From NCBI GenBank assembly GCA_023386235.1, contig JAEWKC010000028.1:1-64000 (forward strand): a stretch of 64,000 bases of DNA, written 5' to 3'. The notes under the pieces were generated by a model. The model saw only the letters and a program-made list of their open reading frames with translations, was not told where the DNA came from and made no database searches. Position numbers and translations under genes: made by a program. Origin of the DNA: Bacteroidota bacterium. Its GTDB lineage: Bacteria > Bacteroidota > Bacteroidia > Chitinophagales > Chitinophagaceae. Below, piece by piece: positions 6,480 through 16,145 of this stretch (positions are counted from its first letter, which is position 1; each line of letters begins with the position of its first letter).

Positions 6480-7138
6480 TTATCTGCCAACTCCTTTATC
6501 TCATGACCTTCAAAAATATGTTTTCCTGTTGTTTCCTTTAACGATTGACGAATCATAGCTTTAGCAATGTCTTCAGCTGAAATGCTCTTGTATTTTTTCA
6601 GTTTTCCAAACAGGAAAGGATCTATGATTTTAAATAAAAGTTTACCGGCATATTCACCCGGTCTTTTTTCATCTCTGCTTCCTGTGATCAAGGCAGGACG
6701 GTAAATACAGGTAGTTTCAATATGTTGTTGCAATATAGCATCTTCTGTTTTACCTTTCATTTTTAAATAATAATTACGGCTGTTGCTATCCGCTCCTATA
6801 GAGGAAACCAAATGAAATTGTTTAAGGCCATTTTCTTTAGCTATTTCTGCTACCCATTTAGGATAAAAGAAATCGACCTTGTAGTAATCTTCCAGGTTAG
6901 GTGTCTTTTTCCTTGTACTTCCCAAACAGGAAAAAACAACATCGGCATCAAACTCTTCTTTTACCGTTCCTAAATTTCCGAAGTCGGTAATTATCTCTGT
7001 AAGCTTAGGATGGTTGATAGCACGGGGTTTGCGCACAAAAATTTTTACTGAAGAAAAATTATCATTTTCCAATAAATGAGTAAGTAAATAATTTCCTACC
7101 AGTCCTGTGCTTCCTACAATTATTGCTGATTTGCCCAT
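6476..7138 (-). CDS. NAD(P)H-binding atypical SDR (TIP30/HTATIP2-like)
   Basis: A 220-residue Rossmann protein. The N-terminal SAIIVGSTGLVGNYLL gives the GxTGxxG nucleotide-binding turn of atypical short-chain dehydrogenases. VVFSCLGSTRKK and HLVSSIGADSNSRNYYLKMKG give the active-site region, with Tyr-x-x-x-Lys (YYLKMK) around residues 127-133. The fold matches NAD(P)H-binding proteins such as YwnB and human TIP30. Its substrate is unknown. The gene ends on the ferredoxin stop codon (convergent) and lies 10 nt downstream of another SDR gene on the same strand, so the two may form an operon. Confidence 0.85.
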   Translation of the reverse strand: MGKSAIIVGSTGLVGNYLLTHLLENDNFSSVKIFVRKPRAINHPKLTEIITDFGNLGTVKEEFDADVVFSCLGSTRKKTPNLEDYYKVDFFYPKWVAEIAKENGLKQFHLVSSIGADSNSRNYYLKMKGKTEDAILQQHIETTCIYRPALITGSRDEKRPGEYAGKLLFKIIDPFLFGKLKKYKSISAEDIAKAMIRQSLKETTGKHIFEGHEIKELADN

Positions 7139-7148
7139 AATAAAAATG

Positions 7149-7913
7149 TTATTTTTTTTCTATGTACGTTACGTACGAATTAGCCTGAGCCGTGCAGGTA
7201 ACTACCATATCATTAATGCATACATGCTTGGGCAAGGTAGCTGTATAATAAATAATTTCTGCAACGTCCTTAGCATGAAGTGGTTCATAGCCCGCATATA
7301 CCGCATCTCTTTTTACTTTATCTCCTTTAAATCTTACATCAGAAAACTCCGTATCAACAGCTCCCGGATGCACGGCGGTAACTTTAATGTGATGACGCAG
7401 CAATTCCATACGCATAGAACGTGAAATACTGTCTACACCATGCTTTGTAAGATTATACACATTGCCCATAGGATATACTTCTTTGCCGGCAATAGAACCG
7501 ATGTTGATGATATGGCCCTGTTTTTTTTCTATGAATAAAGGCACTACCGCTTTACTCACGTATAATAATCCTTTCAGGTTGGTATCAATCATGGTTTCCC
7601 AATCTTCTATATCGCTTTCTTCAAAGTTGCTTCTTCCTAAAGCAAGGCCTGCATTGTTTACCAATACTTCTATATTTTTCCATTCTCCACTCAGTGAATT
7701 AATCTGCTCAAAAACCGCTTGCCTGTCTCTTACATCAAAACACAAAGACAACACTTTTATATTGTGTTTATTTTTCAGCTCATTTTTTAATTGCATAAGA
7801 CGCTCTTCTCTTCTGCCGGTAATTATACAGTTCCATTCATTTTCAGCAAATTTTTCCGCTATGGCTTTGCCTATGCCCGATGTAGCGCCCGTTATAAGTA
7901 TCGTATGTTGCAT
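7149..7913 (-). CDS. Classical SDR oxidoreductase (YdfG-like)
   Basis: A 254-residue classical short-chain dehydrogenase. ILITGATSGIGKAIAEKF has the TGxxxGIG cofactor loop, followed by the arginines of TGRREER that suggest NADP preference. NNAGLA is the NNAG motif, NIGSIAG gives the catalytic serine region and YNLTKHG the Tyr-x-x-x-Lys pair. It is closest in pattern to the NADP-dependent 3-hydroxy acid (serine/threonine) dehydrogenases of the YdfG type, though the substrate is not proven. The start at 7913 (MQHTILITG) is preferred over the in-frame ATG five codons upstream because the beta strand begins at once. Confidence 0.88.
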   Translation of the reverse strand: MQHTILITGATSGIGKAIAEKFAENEWNCIITGRREERLMQLKNELKNKHNIKVLSLCFDVRDRQAVFEQINSLSGEWKNIEVLVNNAGLALGRSNFEESDIEDWETMIDTNLKGLLYVSKAVVPLFIEKKQGHIINIGSIAGKEVYPMGNVYNLTKHGVDSISRSMRMELLRHHIKVTAVHPGAVDTEFSDVRFKGDKVKRDAVYAGYEPLHAKDVAEIIYYTATLPKHVCINDMVVTCTAQANSYVTYIEKK

Positions 7914-8066
7914 GATCAATATTTTCAAGTACTAAAGTACTCATAATTTTACTGATTAACAAACAGCGGAAAGTACAATAACTTATTGTTAAATTGAAAT
8001 GCCAACGTCTAAAGCCAAATAAACTTAAAGTCATTTTTATTATCTTTATTTCAAATAAATATTATC

Positions 8067-8567
8067 ATGCGAACATTTGTATTATTGGTTACATTATTTT
8101 TATGCTATGGCGCAATGGCTCAGACTGCTGCTGTTGATACCTTAGCGCCCTATCAGAAAAACAAGAAGCTACCTAACTTTAACCTGTTAGCGCTTGATGG
8201 GCAATGGTACGATGTATACAATTCCAACAAAGAAAAAAATACGGCTATCATAGTTTTCAGTCCCGATTGTCATCATTGTGAGATTGAGGCAGAAGAACTA
8301 TCTAAAAATTTAGACAAACTAAAGAATATAGATTTTTTATGGGTAACAACTTCCGGTGATAAAGAAGGTGTAATGAATTTTTCAAAAAAATATGGCTTTG
8401 ATAATCAACCCAATTTTAAATTTTTCCGCGATCCTAACTTTGCTACCATATTATTCTACGAAGTAAGAACCACGCCATTTACAGCCATTTATAACAATAA
8501 AGGAACACTCAAAGAAGTTTTCAGAAACAGCACGTCTACAGCCAACATTTTAAAAGCTGTAAAATAG
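8067..8567 (+). CDS. Exported thioredoxin-like protein
   Basis: A 166-residue protein with a signal peptide (residues 1-19, cleavage after AMA-Q) and a thioredoxin fold. IIVFSPDCHHCEIEAEEL contains the CHHC redox motif, and TTPFTAIY supplies the cis-proline segment. It resembles TlpA/redoxin-like proteins that keep cysteines reduced in the periplasm of Bacteroidota. It appears to be a single gene with its own terminator at 8603-8640. The client proteins are not visible from context. Confidence 0.85.
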   Translation: MRTFVLLVTLFLCYGAMAQTAAVDTLAPYQKNKKLPNFNLLALDGQWYDVYNSNKEKNTAIIVFSPDCHHCEIEAEELSKNLDKLKNIDFLWVTTSGDKEGVMNFSKKYGFDNQPNFKFFRDPNFATILFYEVRTTPFTAIYNNKGTLKEVFRNSTSTANILKAVK

Positions 8568-8602
8568 CTTACGGCAATATTTATTTTTTTATATCATCTC
8601 AG

Positions 8603-8640
8603 GGCTTTTAAATTTGTGAAACTTTAAAAGCCTTTTTCTT
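8603..8640 (+). terminator. Rho-independent terminator of the thioredoxin gene
   Basis: GGCTTTTAAA (8603-8612) pairs perfectly with TTTAAAAGCC (8623-8632), followed by TTTTTCTT and then directly by the ATG of the LacI-type gene. The hairpin loop contains part of a promoter element for that gene. Confidence 0.8.
8609..8616 (+). promoter_or_regulatory. -7 element of the lacI-type gene, inside the terminator hairpin
   Basis: TAAATTTG is a perfect TAnnTTTG, with a T-run (8584-8590) at the right distance for a weak -33. Initiation would fall near 8620-8623, giving a leader of about 20 nt. Confidence 0.45.
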
Positions 8641-9648
8641 ATGGATAAGAGTAAAAAAATTGACATTGTTGAGCTGGCTAAAATTCTCAATTTATCTAAA
8701 TCAACCGTTTCCCGCGCATTTACGAACAGCGATGAAATCAACAGTAAGACCAAAGAAAAAATTTTAAAAAAAGCCGAAGAATTAAATTATCAGCCAAACA
8801 TATATGCCAGTAATTTAAGAGAACGCAAAAGCAAAACCATTGCAGTGATTATGCCGGAGCTGGCTAACAACTTTTTTTCGCAGGCTGTAAAAGGTATTGA
8901 GAAAATTGCGAGAAGCAAAAAATACCATACACTGATTTATGTTACTGACAGCGATGGCGACAGAGAAATAGAAATTACCGAAAATCTTAAAAACGGCAGA
9001 GTAGAAGGTGTGATAATGTCTGCAACAGGAGAAGGCAAAAATCCGAATCATATAAAACGCTTGCAGAAGATTTTACCCGTTGTTTTTTTCGACAGAGTTT
9101 ACGATGAAATTGAAGCGCCTAAAGTAATTACAGATGATTACCACAGTAGCTTTAAAGCAACTGAATTGCTCATAAAAAACAGATGCAAAAAAATAGCTTT
9201 TCTTGTGATCAATAAAAATATATCTATCGGCAATGAACGCATGAATGGTTATGTAGACGCATTGAAAAGACATAAAATAAAAGTTGATGAAGCACTGATA
9301 TTAAACTGTTCCAACGATTTCGATGAAAATTATCAGCTTATAAAAGACTTTATCCATAAGCAAAAGCCTGATGGTATTTTAGCATCAGTAGAAAGATTAG
9401 CTATCTCTACCTATATTGTTTGCAACGATCTTAAAGTATCAATACCAAACGATATCAAACTTATATGCTATTCAAGCCTTACAATCGCATCACTTTTACA
9501 ACCTTCACTTTCCACTATCACCCAACCATCTTATGAGATGGGCGCAAAAGCCGCTGAATTGTTATTTGAGAAGTTGAAAAATAACAACTCTTTATCAGAA
9601 ATCATTACACTCAATTCAGAAATAATAGAAAGAAACTCAAGTAAATAA
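8641..9648 (+). CDS. LacI-family transcriptional regulator of the starch locus
   Basis: A 335-residue LacI/GalR regulator. Residues 8-30 (DIVELAKILNLSKSTVSRAF) form the helix-turn-helix, followed by the hinge helix (QPNIYASNLRERKS). Residues 60-335 form the periplasmic-binding-protein-like effector domain (IAVIMPELANNFFSQAVKGI, FFDRVYDE). It stands directly before the starch genes on the same strand, and a LacI-type palindrome lies at 9764-9775, so it most likely controls the amylase-sus operon in response to a maltooligosaccharide. The effector and whether it represses or activates are not shown. Confidence 0.9.
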   Translation: MDKSKKIDIVELAKILNLSKSTVSRAFTNSDEINSKTKEKILKKAEELNYQPNIYASNLRERKSKTIAVIMPELANNFFSQAVKGIEKIARSKKYHTLIYVTDSDGDREIEITENLKNGRVEGVIMSATGEGKNPNHIKRLQKILPVVFFDRVYDEIEAPKVITDDYHSSFKATELLIKNRCKKIAFLVINKNISIGNERMNGYVDALKRHKIKVDEALILNCSNDFDENYQLIKDFIHKQKPDGILASVERLAISTYIVCNDLKVSIPNDIKLICYSSLTIASLLQPSLSTITQPSYEMGAKAAELLFEKLKNNNSLSEIITLNSEIIERNSSK

Positions 9649-9717
9649 TTTTAATTACTTTATAAGTAATTGAATATAAATTATTTAAGAAATATGACGA
9701 AAATCATATGAGAAACA

Positions 9718-9775
9718 TTTGTTTGTTTGTTAACAAATAAATAATTTTGAAAATAATTTTATTGGGAACGTTTCC
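9718..9775 (+). promoter_or_regulatory. Promoter and LacI-type operator of the starch operon
   Basis: TTTG (9718-9721), a 20-bp spacer and TAATTTTG (9742-9749) make a full Bacteroidota promoter. GGGAACGTTTCC (9764-9775) is a near-perfect palindrome with a central CG, the usual shape of LacI-family operators, placed about 10-15 nt after the expected transcription start. A bound regulator would block elongation there. No second clear copy was seen elsewhere in the locus. Confidence 0.7.
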
Positions 9776-9790
9776 GAAAATAATGAGAAA

Positions 9791-12700
9791 ATGAAAAAAA
9801 CTCTTTTATTATTCACTACATTCTTTATAGCAATAGTGGTAAGTACCGCTCAGTTGTTGAATATGAATCCTGCATTCATAACAGAAACGAGTACCAATAA
9901 CCTGATTGTTTATGATGCCAACTTTGGCAATAAAGGATTATTAAATTACTCCGGTGATGTTTTTGTACATATTGGAGTGATTACCACCAAAAGCACCAGT
10001 AGTTCAGATTGGAAATATGTAAATTCATCCTGGGGTGTTGTCGATGCTAATTTTAAAGCAGCGGCATTAGGAAATAATAAATGGCAGTTTGCTATTCCCA
10101 CTGATTTAAGAAATTATTTCGGTATTACCGATGCTGCTGAACGAATTACACGCATTGCAATTATTTTCAGAAGCGGCGATGGTAATATAAAAGGCGTTAA
10201 TACCGATGGCAGCGATATGTACGTGCCGGTTTATGACAATAACTTGCATGTAAGAATTGACAAACCTTTCTGGGAGCCTAAATACGACATTACTTATCCG
10301 CAAAATACTACTCAGACATTGAATTCTTCTGTGGAATTTATGGTAAATGCCAGTCAGATTGCTGATATTTATTTAGAAAAAAATAATAGCCCGATAAGCA
10401 GTATGCAAGGTGTTACTTCCTATACCGCTTCTGTTGCTTTTACTACATTCGGCAATCATTCTGTAATGGCAAAAGCCAATAGCGGTACCGCTTCGGCTGG
10501 TTCAGTTACTATCACCTATACAGTGCCCGGCAATTCGCCGGTAGCCGAACCTCCGGCAGGATTGAAACAAGGAATCAACTATTATGCTAACGATCCTACA
10601 AAAGTCACCTTAGTTTTGTTTGCTCCCGGCAAATCTATCATTCGTGTAATGGGCGATTTCAATAATTGGGATGAAAACGATCCGGGCTATGTAATGAATA
10701 AAACCGCCGACGGTCGTATATTCTGGATTACATTAAGCAATTTAGTAGCCGGTCAGGAATATGCATATCAGTACATCATAGATGAATCGTTGAAAATAGC
10801 CGATTACAATGCGGAAAAGGTTTTAGATCCCTGGAACGATCCGTATATTGATGCTGCTACTTATCCCGGTTTAAAACCCTACCCATCAGTGCTTAATAAA
10901 GATGTAAATGGCATTGTAAGTGTTTTGCAAACCAATAAGACTGTTTATAATTGGCGTGTTGGTAGTTTTCAACGTCCGCAAAAAGAAGAGCTGAGAGTAT
11001 ATGAACTCCTGGTAAGAGATTTTGTAGCTGAGCATAATTGGGATGCGGTAAAAGCTAAAATAGGATACATAAAAAGCCTGGGGATGAATGCCATTGAACT
11101 AATGCCCTTCAATGAATTTGAAGGCAACTTAAGCTGGGGCTATAATCCTAATTTTTACTTTGCTCCCGATAAATACTATGGTACAGAAACTGCATTAAAA
11201 CAATTTATTGATGAATGTCATGCACAGGGAATTGCAGTAATCATGGATATGGTGCTCAACCACAGTTTCGGTTCATCTCCAATGGTCAGAATGTATTGGG
11301 ACGCCGCAAACAATCAGCCTGCCTCTAACAGTCCGTGGTTCAATCAACAGCCCACCCATCCTTTTAATGTAGGTTATGATTTTAACCACGATAGTGAAGA
11401 CACTAAGTATTTTGCTTCAAGAGTTATGCGCTATTGGTTGGAAAATTATAAAATAGACGGATTCCGTTTCGATCTTTCCAAAGGCTTTACACAGCGCCAT
11501 TCAACCGATGTTGCGGCATGGAATCAATACGACCAGAACAGAATTAATACGTGGTATAGATATTACGATTCTATACAAGCAGTAACACCCGGCGCGTATT
11601 GTGTATTGGAACACTTAGGGAATGATGATGAAGAAATTCAATTAGCCAATAAAGGGATGCTTCTGTGGGAAAATATGAATCATCAATACAACCAGCTTAC
11701 AATGGGATGGATAGCAGACAGTGATTTAAACAGGAGCATCTACAGCAACAGAGGCTGGACAAAAAATAATATGCTGTTGTACATGGAAAGTCATGACGAA
11801 GAGAGGTTGATGTATAGAAATGTACAATGGGGAAATGTTTCAGGCTCGTATAATGTAAAAGATTCTGCCACCGCTTATACGCGTAATGCAATGGCGATGG
11901 CATTTTGGGCTGCCACACCAGGCCCAAAAATGATTTGGCAGTTTGGTGAACTGGGCTATCCCTATTCTATTAATCATTGTGGCGATAATACTGTCAGTGA
12001 CGCATGTCGCACAGATATTAAACCTATCAGATGGGATTATCTGCACAATCCTGATAGAGTAAAACTAAAAGACGCTTACGCTAAAATGATGAAGCTGAGA
12101 AGCGCATTCCCGTCAACATTCATTAATAATTATGTTGATAATGGTACAAACCTGGGCATTGGCGAGGGCATGATAAGAAAATTAGTAATCAATAGTCCTG
12201 AACTGAAAATAGTAGTTGTAGGTAATTTTGATATCACTTCAAGAACTACCACTATTACCTGGCCCGCAACCGGCGATTGGTATCCCTACATCAGCAGCAC
12301 AGGCAGCCTGTCTACATTATCTGTAAACGGCAGCGCGGAAACGGCAGAAAAAGCACAACCTAACCTATATGCCTTTGCAGGCAGCAACAAATATTCCGCG
12401 TCCAATCAACCTAACACTAGCATGAATGGTATACCTGTAACCGTCACCACAGCCACAAGCAACATTACTCTGCAACCCGGTGAATTCTATGTATATACCA
12501 ACCAGGATTTAAAAGCTTTACCAGTAAAAATAACAGATCTTAAGGTAACGCAAAATAAGAATAGTGTGAATATTTCTTGGAATACTACAAAAGAAGCGAC
12601 TATTAAGCATTACCAGATCCAGAGAAGTACAGATGCTAAGAACTATCATACCATACATACCGCAACTCCTCAAAAAGCTACTGTGAATACTTACAGCTTC

Positions 12701-13048
12701 ACAGATGAGAATATTGACAAACTTATATCAAAAGATATTTTTTACAGAATTGTAATAACTGAAAGTGATAATCAAACAACTTATTCTGAAACTAAAAAAA
12801 TAACCATACAAAAAAGTAACGCTACTATTATCTACCCCAATCCAAGCAATGGTATTTTTAAAATAAACTTTGATAACGATAATTACAGAATCATTCATAT
12901 ATATGATGTGGCAGGAAAACTTATATATAAAACCTCCGGCAATCTTGCATTAGTAAATATTGATGTAAGAAATAAAGCAGATGGAATATACATAGTAAAA
13001 ATAACTGAAAACAATCATAAAGAAACATACAAGATCATTAAACAATAA
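9791..13048 (+). CDS. Exported GH13 alpha-amylase with T9SS sorting domain
   Basis: A 1085-residue multidomain amylase. After a signal peptide (1-20), residues 21-155 form a beta-rich module likely to bind carbohydrate, followed by Ig-like and CBM48-like modules (about 170-350; IIRVMGDFNNWDE). The GH13 barrel follows. Catalytic residues are D561 (DGFRFDLSKGF, nucleophile), E607 (CVLEHLG, acid/base) and D669 (ESHDEER). Residues 895-1010 are fibronectin-like, and the last 75 (YPNPSNGIFKINF... KADGIYIVKI) match the type A C-terminal domain used by the type IX secretion system. It should be released or anchored outside the cell to open starch chains, and it is the first gene after the operator. 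Confidence 0.92.
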   Translation: MKKTLLLFTTFFIAIVVSTAQLLNMNPAFITETSTNNLIVYDANFGNKGLLNYSGDVFVHIGVITTKSTSSSDWKYVNSSWGVVDANFKAAALGNNKWQFAIPTDLRNYFGITDAAERITRIAIIFRSGDGNIKGVNTDGSDMYVPVYDNNLHVRIDKPFWEPKYDITYPQNTTQTLNSSVEFMVNASQIADIYLEKNNSPISSMQGVTSYTASVAFTTFGNHSVMAKANSGTASAGSVTITYTVPGNSPVAEPPAGLKQGINYYANDPTKVTLVLFAPGKSIIRVMGDFNNWDENDPGYVMNKTADGRIFWITLSNLVAGQEYAYQYIIDESLKIADYNAEKVLDPWNDPYIDAATYPGLKPYPSVLNKDVNGIVSVLQTNKTVYNWRVGSFQRPQKEELRVYELLVRDFVAEHNWDAVKAKIGYIKSLGMNAIELMPFNEFEGNLSWGYNPNFYFAPDKYYGTETALKQFIDECHAQGIAVIMDMVLNHSFGSSPMVRMYWDAANNQPASNSPWFNQQPTHPFNVGYDFNHDSEDTKYFASRVMRYWLENYKIDGFRFDLSKGFTQRHSTDVAAWNQYDQNRINTWYRYYDSIQAVTPGAYCVLEHLGNDDEEIQLANKGMLLWENMNHQYNQLTMGWIADSDLNRSIYSNRGWTKNNMLLYMESHDEERLMYRNVQWGNVSGSYNVKDSATAYTRNAMAMAFWAATPGPKMIWQFGELGYPYSINHCGDNTVSDACRTDIKPIRWDYLHNPDRVKLKDAYAKMMKLRSAFPSTFINNYVDNGTNLGIGEGMIRKLVINSPELKIVVVGNFDITSRTTTITWPATGDWYPYISSTGSLSTLSVNGSAETAEKAQPNLYAFAGSNKYSASNQPNTSMNGIPVTVTTATSNITLQPGEFYVYTNQDLKALPVKITDLKVTQNKNSVNISWNTTKEATIKHYQIQRSTDAKNYHTIHTATPQKATVNTYSFTDENIDKLISKDIFYRIVITESDNQTTYSETKKITIQKSNATIIYPNPSNGIFKINFDNDNYRIIHIYDVAGKLIYKTSGNLALVNIDVRNKADGIYIVKITENNHKETYKIIKQ

Positions 13049-13084
13049 ATATTAAAAAAGCAAACATTCAGGAAGAAAATAAAC

Positions 13085-13103
13085 AATGGAGAATCCATTT
13101 TAA
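13085..13103 (+). terminator. Small hairpin between amylase and susC
   Basis: AATGGA (13085-13090) and TCCATT (13094-13099) pair across a GAA loop and are followed by TTT. The stem is short, so it may only be a partial attenuator or an mRNA processing site that sets amylase and SusC levels apart. No new promoter was seen before susC. Confidence 0.3.
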
Positions 13104-13130
13104 TAAAGAATTAAAAACAATAAACAAACA

Positions 13131-16118
13131 ATGAAACTTAGACATTTATCTAAAATTCTGCCATTTATCATGCTGTTATTTTGCACGGCAGTTATGGCAC
13201 AAGTAAGAACTGTTTCAGGTGTGGTTACCGACAACAATGGACTACCATTACCCGGCGCAGCAGTAAAAGTGAAAGAAACCGGAAACGGAACCATAGCCGA
13301 TTCTTCGGGAAGATTTGAACTCAGCATTCCACAAAACGCAAGAACTTTAGTAGTTAGTTCGGTCGGGATGACTGAAAGAGAGGTAGAAATTTCTTCAACG
13401 CCCATGACAATTAATTTACTTGAAAGTAGCAGCTCTACCATGAGCGATTTAGTGGTAGTAGCGTACGGACGTCAAAGAAAAGAAGATCTCACAGGCGCTG
13501 TCACAGCCATATCTGCTAAAGATTTTCAGAAAGGTAACATTGCTTCTTCTGAACAATTAATACAAGGCAAAGTGCCGGGCTTGCAAATTACTTCAGGCGG
13601 AGGTGCTGCCGGTGGCGGAAGTAAGATACGTATTCGCGGCGGAGCTTCATTGAACGCCTCCAACGATCCCTTGATTGTAATTGATGGTGTACCTGTTGAA
13701 AGCAACGGCATATCCGGTACCGACAATTTGCTTAGCACCATTAACCCCAATGATATTGAAAGCATGAGCGTATTAAAAGATGCTTCTGCTACAGCTTTAT
13801 ATGGTTCTCGCGCTTCAAATGGTGTTATTATCATCACTACAAAAAGAGGCACAAGCGGCAAGCCAAGATGGAACTTTAATACTACTAACTCTATCTCTAC
13901 ACTTTCTAAAAAAGTGGATGTATTGACCGCTGATCAAATCAGAGAAGTTGTGAATGCTAATGCAGCTGCAACCGGAGATACCAGATACAGCAGCTTATTA
14001 GGTTCTGCCAATACTGACTGGCAAGATCAAATATATCAAAATGCTTTTGGTACAGATAATAACCTTAGCGTAAGCGGTACAGTAAATACTTGGCTTCCCT
14101 ATCGTGCTTCTGTAGGCTATAACAACCAAGATGGTATTCTAAAAACAAATAATTTCAATCGCTTGTCCGGGGCATTAAGTTTAACGCCTAAATTTTTAGA
14201 CGATCATTTAGCCGTAACTTTCAATTTAAAATTATCTCAAACTAAAAACGTTTTTGCTGATGCAGGAGCCGTAGGAGCCGCAGTAACATTCGATCCAACG
14301 CAAGAAGTTATGGATGCCTCTAATCCTTATGGCGGCTATTGGCAATGGATAGCTTCTGATGGTAATCCTATCAATACAAACGGAGGTTCCATTGCACCCA
14401 ACCCTTTAGACCTGCTGATGCTTAGAGACAACCGTTCTACTGTAAACAGGCTGATTGGTAATGTACAGTTAGATTATAAATTACATTTTTTACCCGACTT
14501 ACATTTTATTGTGAATGTAGGTATGGATAAAACAGCAGGTAAAGGAAATGACAATATAAGCAATCTGTCTGTAACCAACTGGCACACCGGTGGTAGAAAA
14601 ACTCCTTATCGGCAGGAGAAACTAAATACGCTTGCCGATGTTTCTTTATTCTATGAAAAAACCGTAGGACAACATAAAATAGACGTATTGGCATTACACA
14701 GTTTCCAGGATTTCGTCACTGATGTATATAATTATCCGGCTTACAGCTTTAGCGGAGATACTATTATAGCAGGAACCAATCCCGCTTTTGCAACAGACAA
14801 ACCACAATATGCTATTGAGTCTTATTTAGGAAGAATCAATTATGCATTCAATAATAAATATTTAGTTACCGCGTCTATACGTCGCGATGCCGTGTCACGT
14901 TTTGCGCCTGATAACCGTGTAGGTTATTTCCCGGCATTGGCATTGGCATGGAAACTTGATGAAGAATTTTTCAGTAATATGAGAGATGTGGTAAACGAAT
15001 TAAAACTTAGATTTGGCTGGGGCATTACCGGACAACAAGCTATTGGTGGATTGTATGATTATATGCCCTTCTATTCAAGAAGCTCAGAAACCGCGCAATA
15101 TCAATTGGGCAATCAGTATTACACCTTCCTTCGTCCGGGTTCTTATGATGCAACCAGAAAATGGGAAACATCACGCAAAATAAACGTAGCCCTGGATTAT
15201 GGATTTTTTCAAAACAGAATAAGCGGTAGCATTGATGTATATCAAAATAAAACTGAAGACCTGCTAAGCTACATTCCTATTGCACCGGGTTCTAACTTTG
15301 ATATTGGCTTAACAACCAATATAGGTAATATGGAAAATAAAGGTTTTGAATTTATAATCAACACAGTGCCTATACGTCAACAAAATTTTTCTTGGGATTT
15401 AGGCTTTAACTTTAGCTATAACAAAACCATTATTACCAGGCTTAGCGAAAGAAATGACCCCAATGACAGAGGTATTGATGTAAGCGGCATTACAGGAGGC
15501 ACCGGTAATACAATAGGAAAACATGCAGTGGATTACGCTCCGTTTAGCTATTATGTGTATAAACAAGTATATGATCCACAAACCGATTTACCTATTGAAG
15601 GTTTATATGAAGACATGAACAGAGATGGAAGTATAGATAACCTCGACAGGATTTACTTTAAAAAACCTATGCCCGATTTCCTTCTTGGATTTAATACACA
15701 GGTCAACTACAAAAAACTTTCTGTAGGATTAACAGGACATGGTATGATAGGCAATTATTTGTACAACAACTGGGCATCAGCACAAGGTGCCATGAGAAAT
15801 TTAAGAGATCCGCTATTAGTGGTAAGAAATGTGGCTACTGATTATCTTACTACCAGATTTGCCAACAACCAGTATTTCAGCAATTATTATATAGAAAACG
15901 CCTCTTTCTTTAGACTGGATAATATTAATGTTGCATACAACATTGGCAGAATATTAAACGAAAAGGTAAATATGCGTGTTTCCGGTTCTGTGCAAAATGT
16001 ATTTGTAATAACAAAATACAGCGGTTTAGATCCTGAAAACTCTAACGATTCAGGTATTGACAACACAATTTATCCAAGACCAAGAGTTTTCTCTATAGGA
16101 TTAAACTTAGATTTCTAA
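13131..16118 (+). CDS. SusC/RagA-family TonB-linked outer-membrane transporter
   Basis: A 995-residue TonB-dependent importer. A signal peptide (1-23, ending VMAQ) is followed by a carboxypeptidase-regulatory-like domain (about 25-105: VSGVVTDNNGLPLPGAAV, GTIADSSGRFEL). Then come the TonB-box region and plug (DLVVVAYGRQRKEDLTGAV, KVPGLQI, YGSRASNGVIIITTKRG), and a 22-strand barrel to the C-terminal LNLDF. With SusD as lid it imports oligosaccharides across the outer membrane, energised by TonB-ExbBD. The neighbouring amylases and starch-binding lipoproteins point to maltooligosaccharides. SusD follows by 27 nt. Confidence 0.95.
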   Translation: MKLRHLSKILPFIMLLFCTAVMAQVRTVSGVVTDNNGLPLPGAAVKVKETGNGTIADSSGRFELSIPQNARTLVVSSVGMTEREVEISSTPMTINLLESSSSTMSDLVVVAYGRQRKEDLTGAVTAISAKDFQKGNIASSEQLIQGKVPGLQITSGGGAAGGGSKIRIRGGASLNASNDPLIVIDGVPVESNGISGTDNLLSTINPNDIESMSVLKDASATALYGSRASNGVIIITTKRGTSGKPRWNFNTTNSISTLSKKVDVLTADQIREVVNANAAATGDTRYSSLLGSANTDWQDQIYQNAFGTDNNLSVSGTVNTWLPYRASVGYNNQDGILKTNNFNRLSGALSLTPKFLDDHLAVTFNLKLSQTKNVFADAGAVGAAVTFDPTQEVMDASNPYGGYWQWIASDGNPINTNGGSIAPNPLDLLMLRDNRSTVNRLIGNVQLDYKLHFLPDLHFIVNVGMDKTAGKGNDNISNLSVTNWHTGGRKTPYRQEKLNTLADVSLFYEKTVGQHKIDVLALHSFQDFVTDVYNYPAYSFSGDTIIAGTNPAFATDKPQYAIESYLGRINYAFNNKYLVTASIRRDAVSRFAPDNRVGYFPALALAWKLDEEFFSNMRDVVNELKLRFGWGITGQQAIGGLYDYMPFYSRSSETAQYQLGNQYYTFLRPGSYDATRKWETSRKINVALDYGFFQNRISGSIDVYQNKTEDLLSYIPIAPGSNFDIGLTTNIGNMENKGFEFIINTVPIRQQNFSWDLGFNFSYNKTIITRLSERNDPNDRGIDVSGITGGTGNTIGKHAVDYAPFSYYVYKQVYDPQTDLPIEGLYEDMNRDGSIDNLDRIYFKKPMPDFLLGFNTQVNYKKLSVGLTGHGMIGNYLYNNWASAQGAMRNLRDPLLVVRNVATDYLTTRFANNQYFSNYYIENASFFRLDNINVAYNIGRILNEKVNMRVSGSVQNVFVITKYSGLDPENSNDSGIDNTIYPRPRVFSIGLNLDF

Positions 16119-16145
16119 AAATCAACTTATTTAAAAATAATTATA

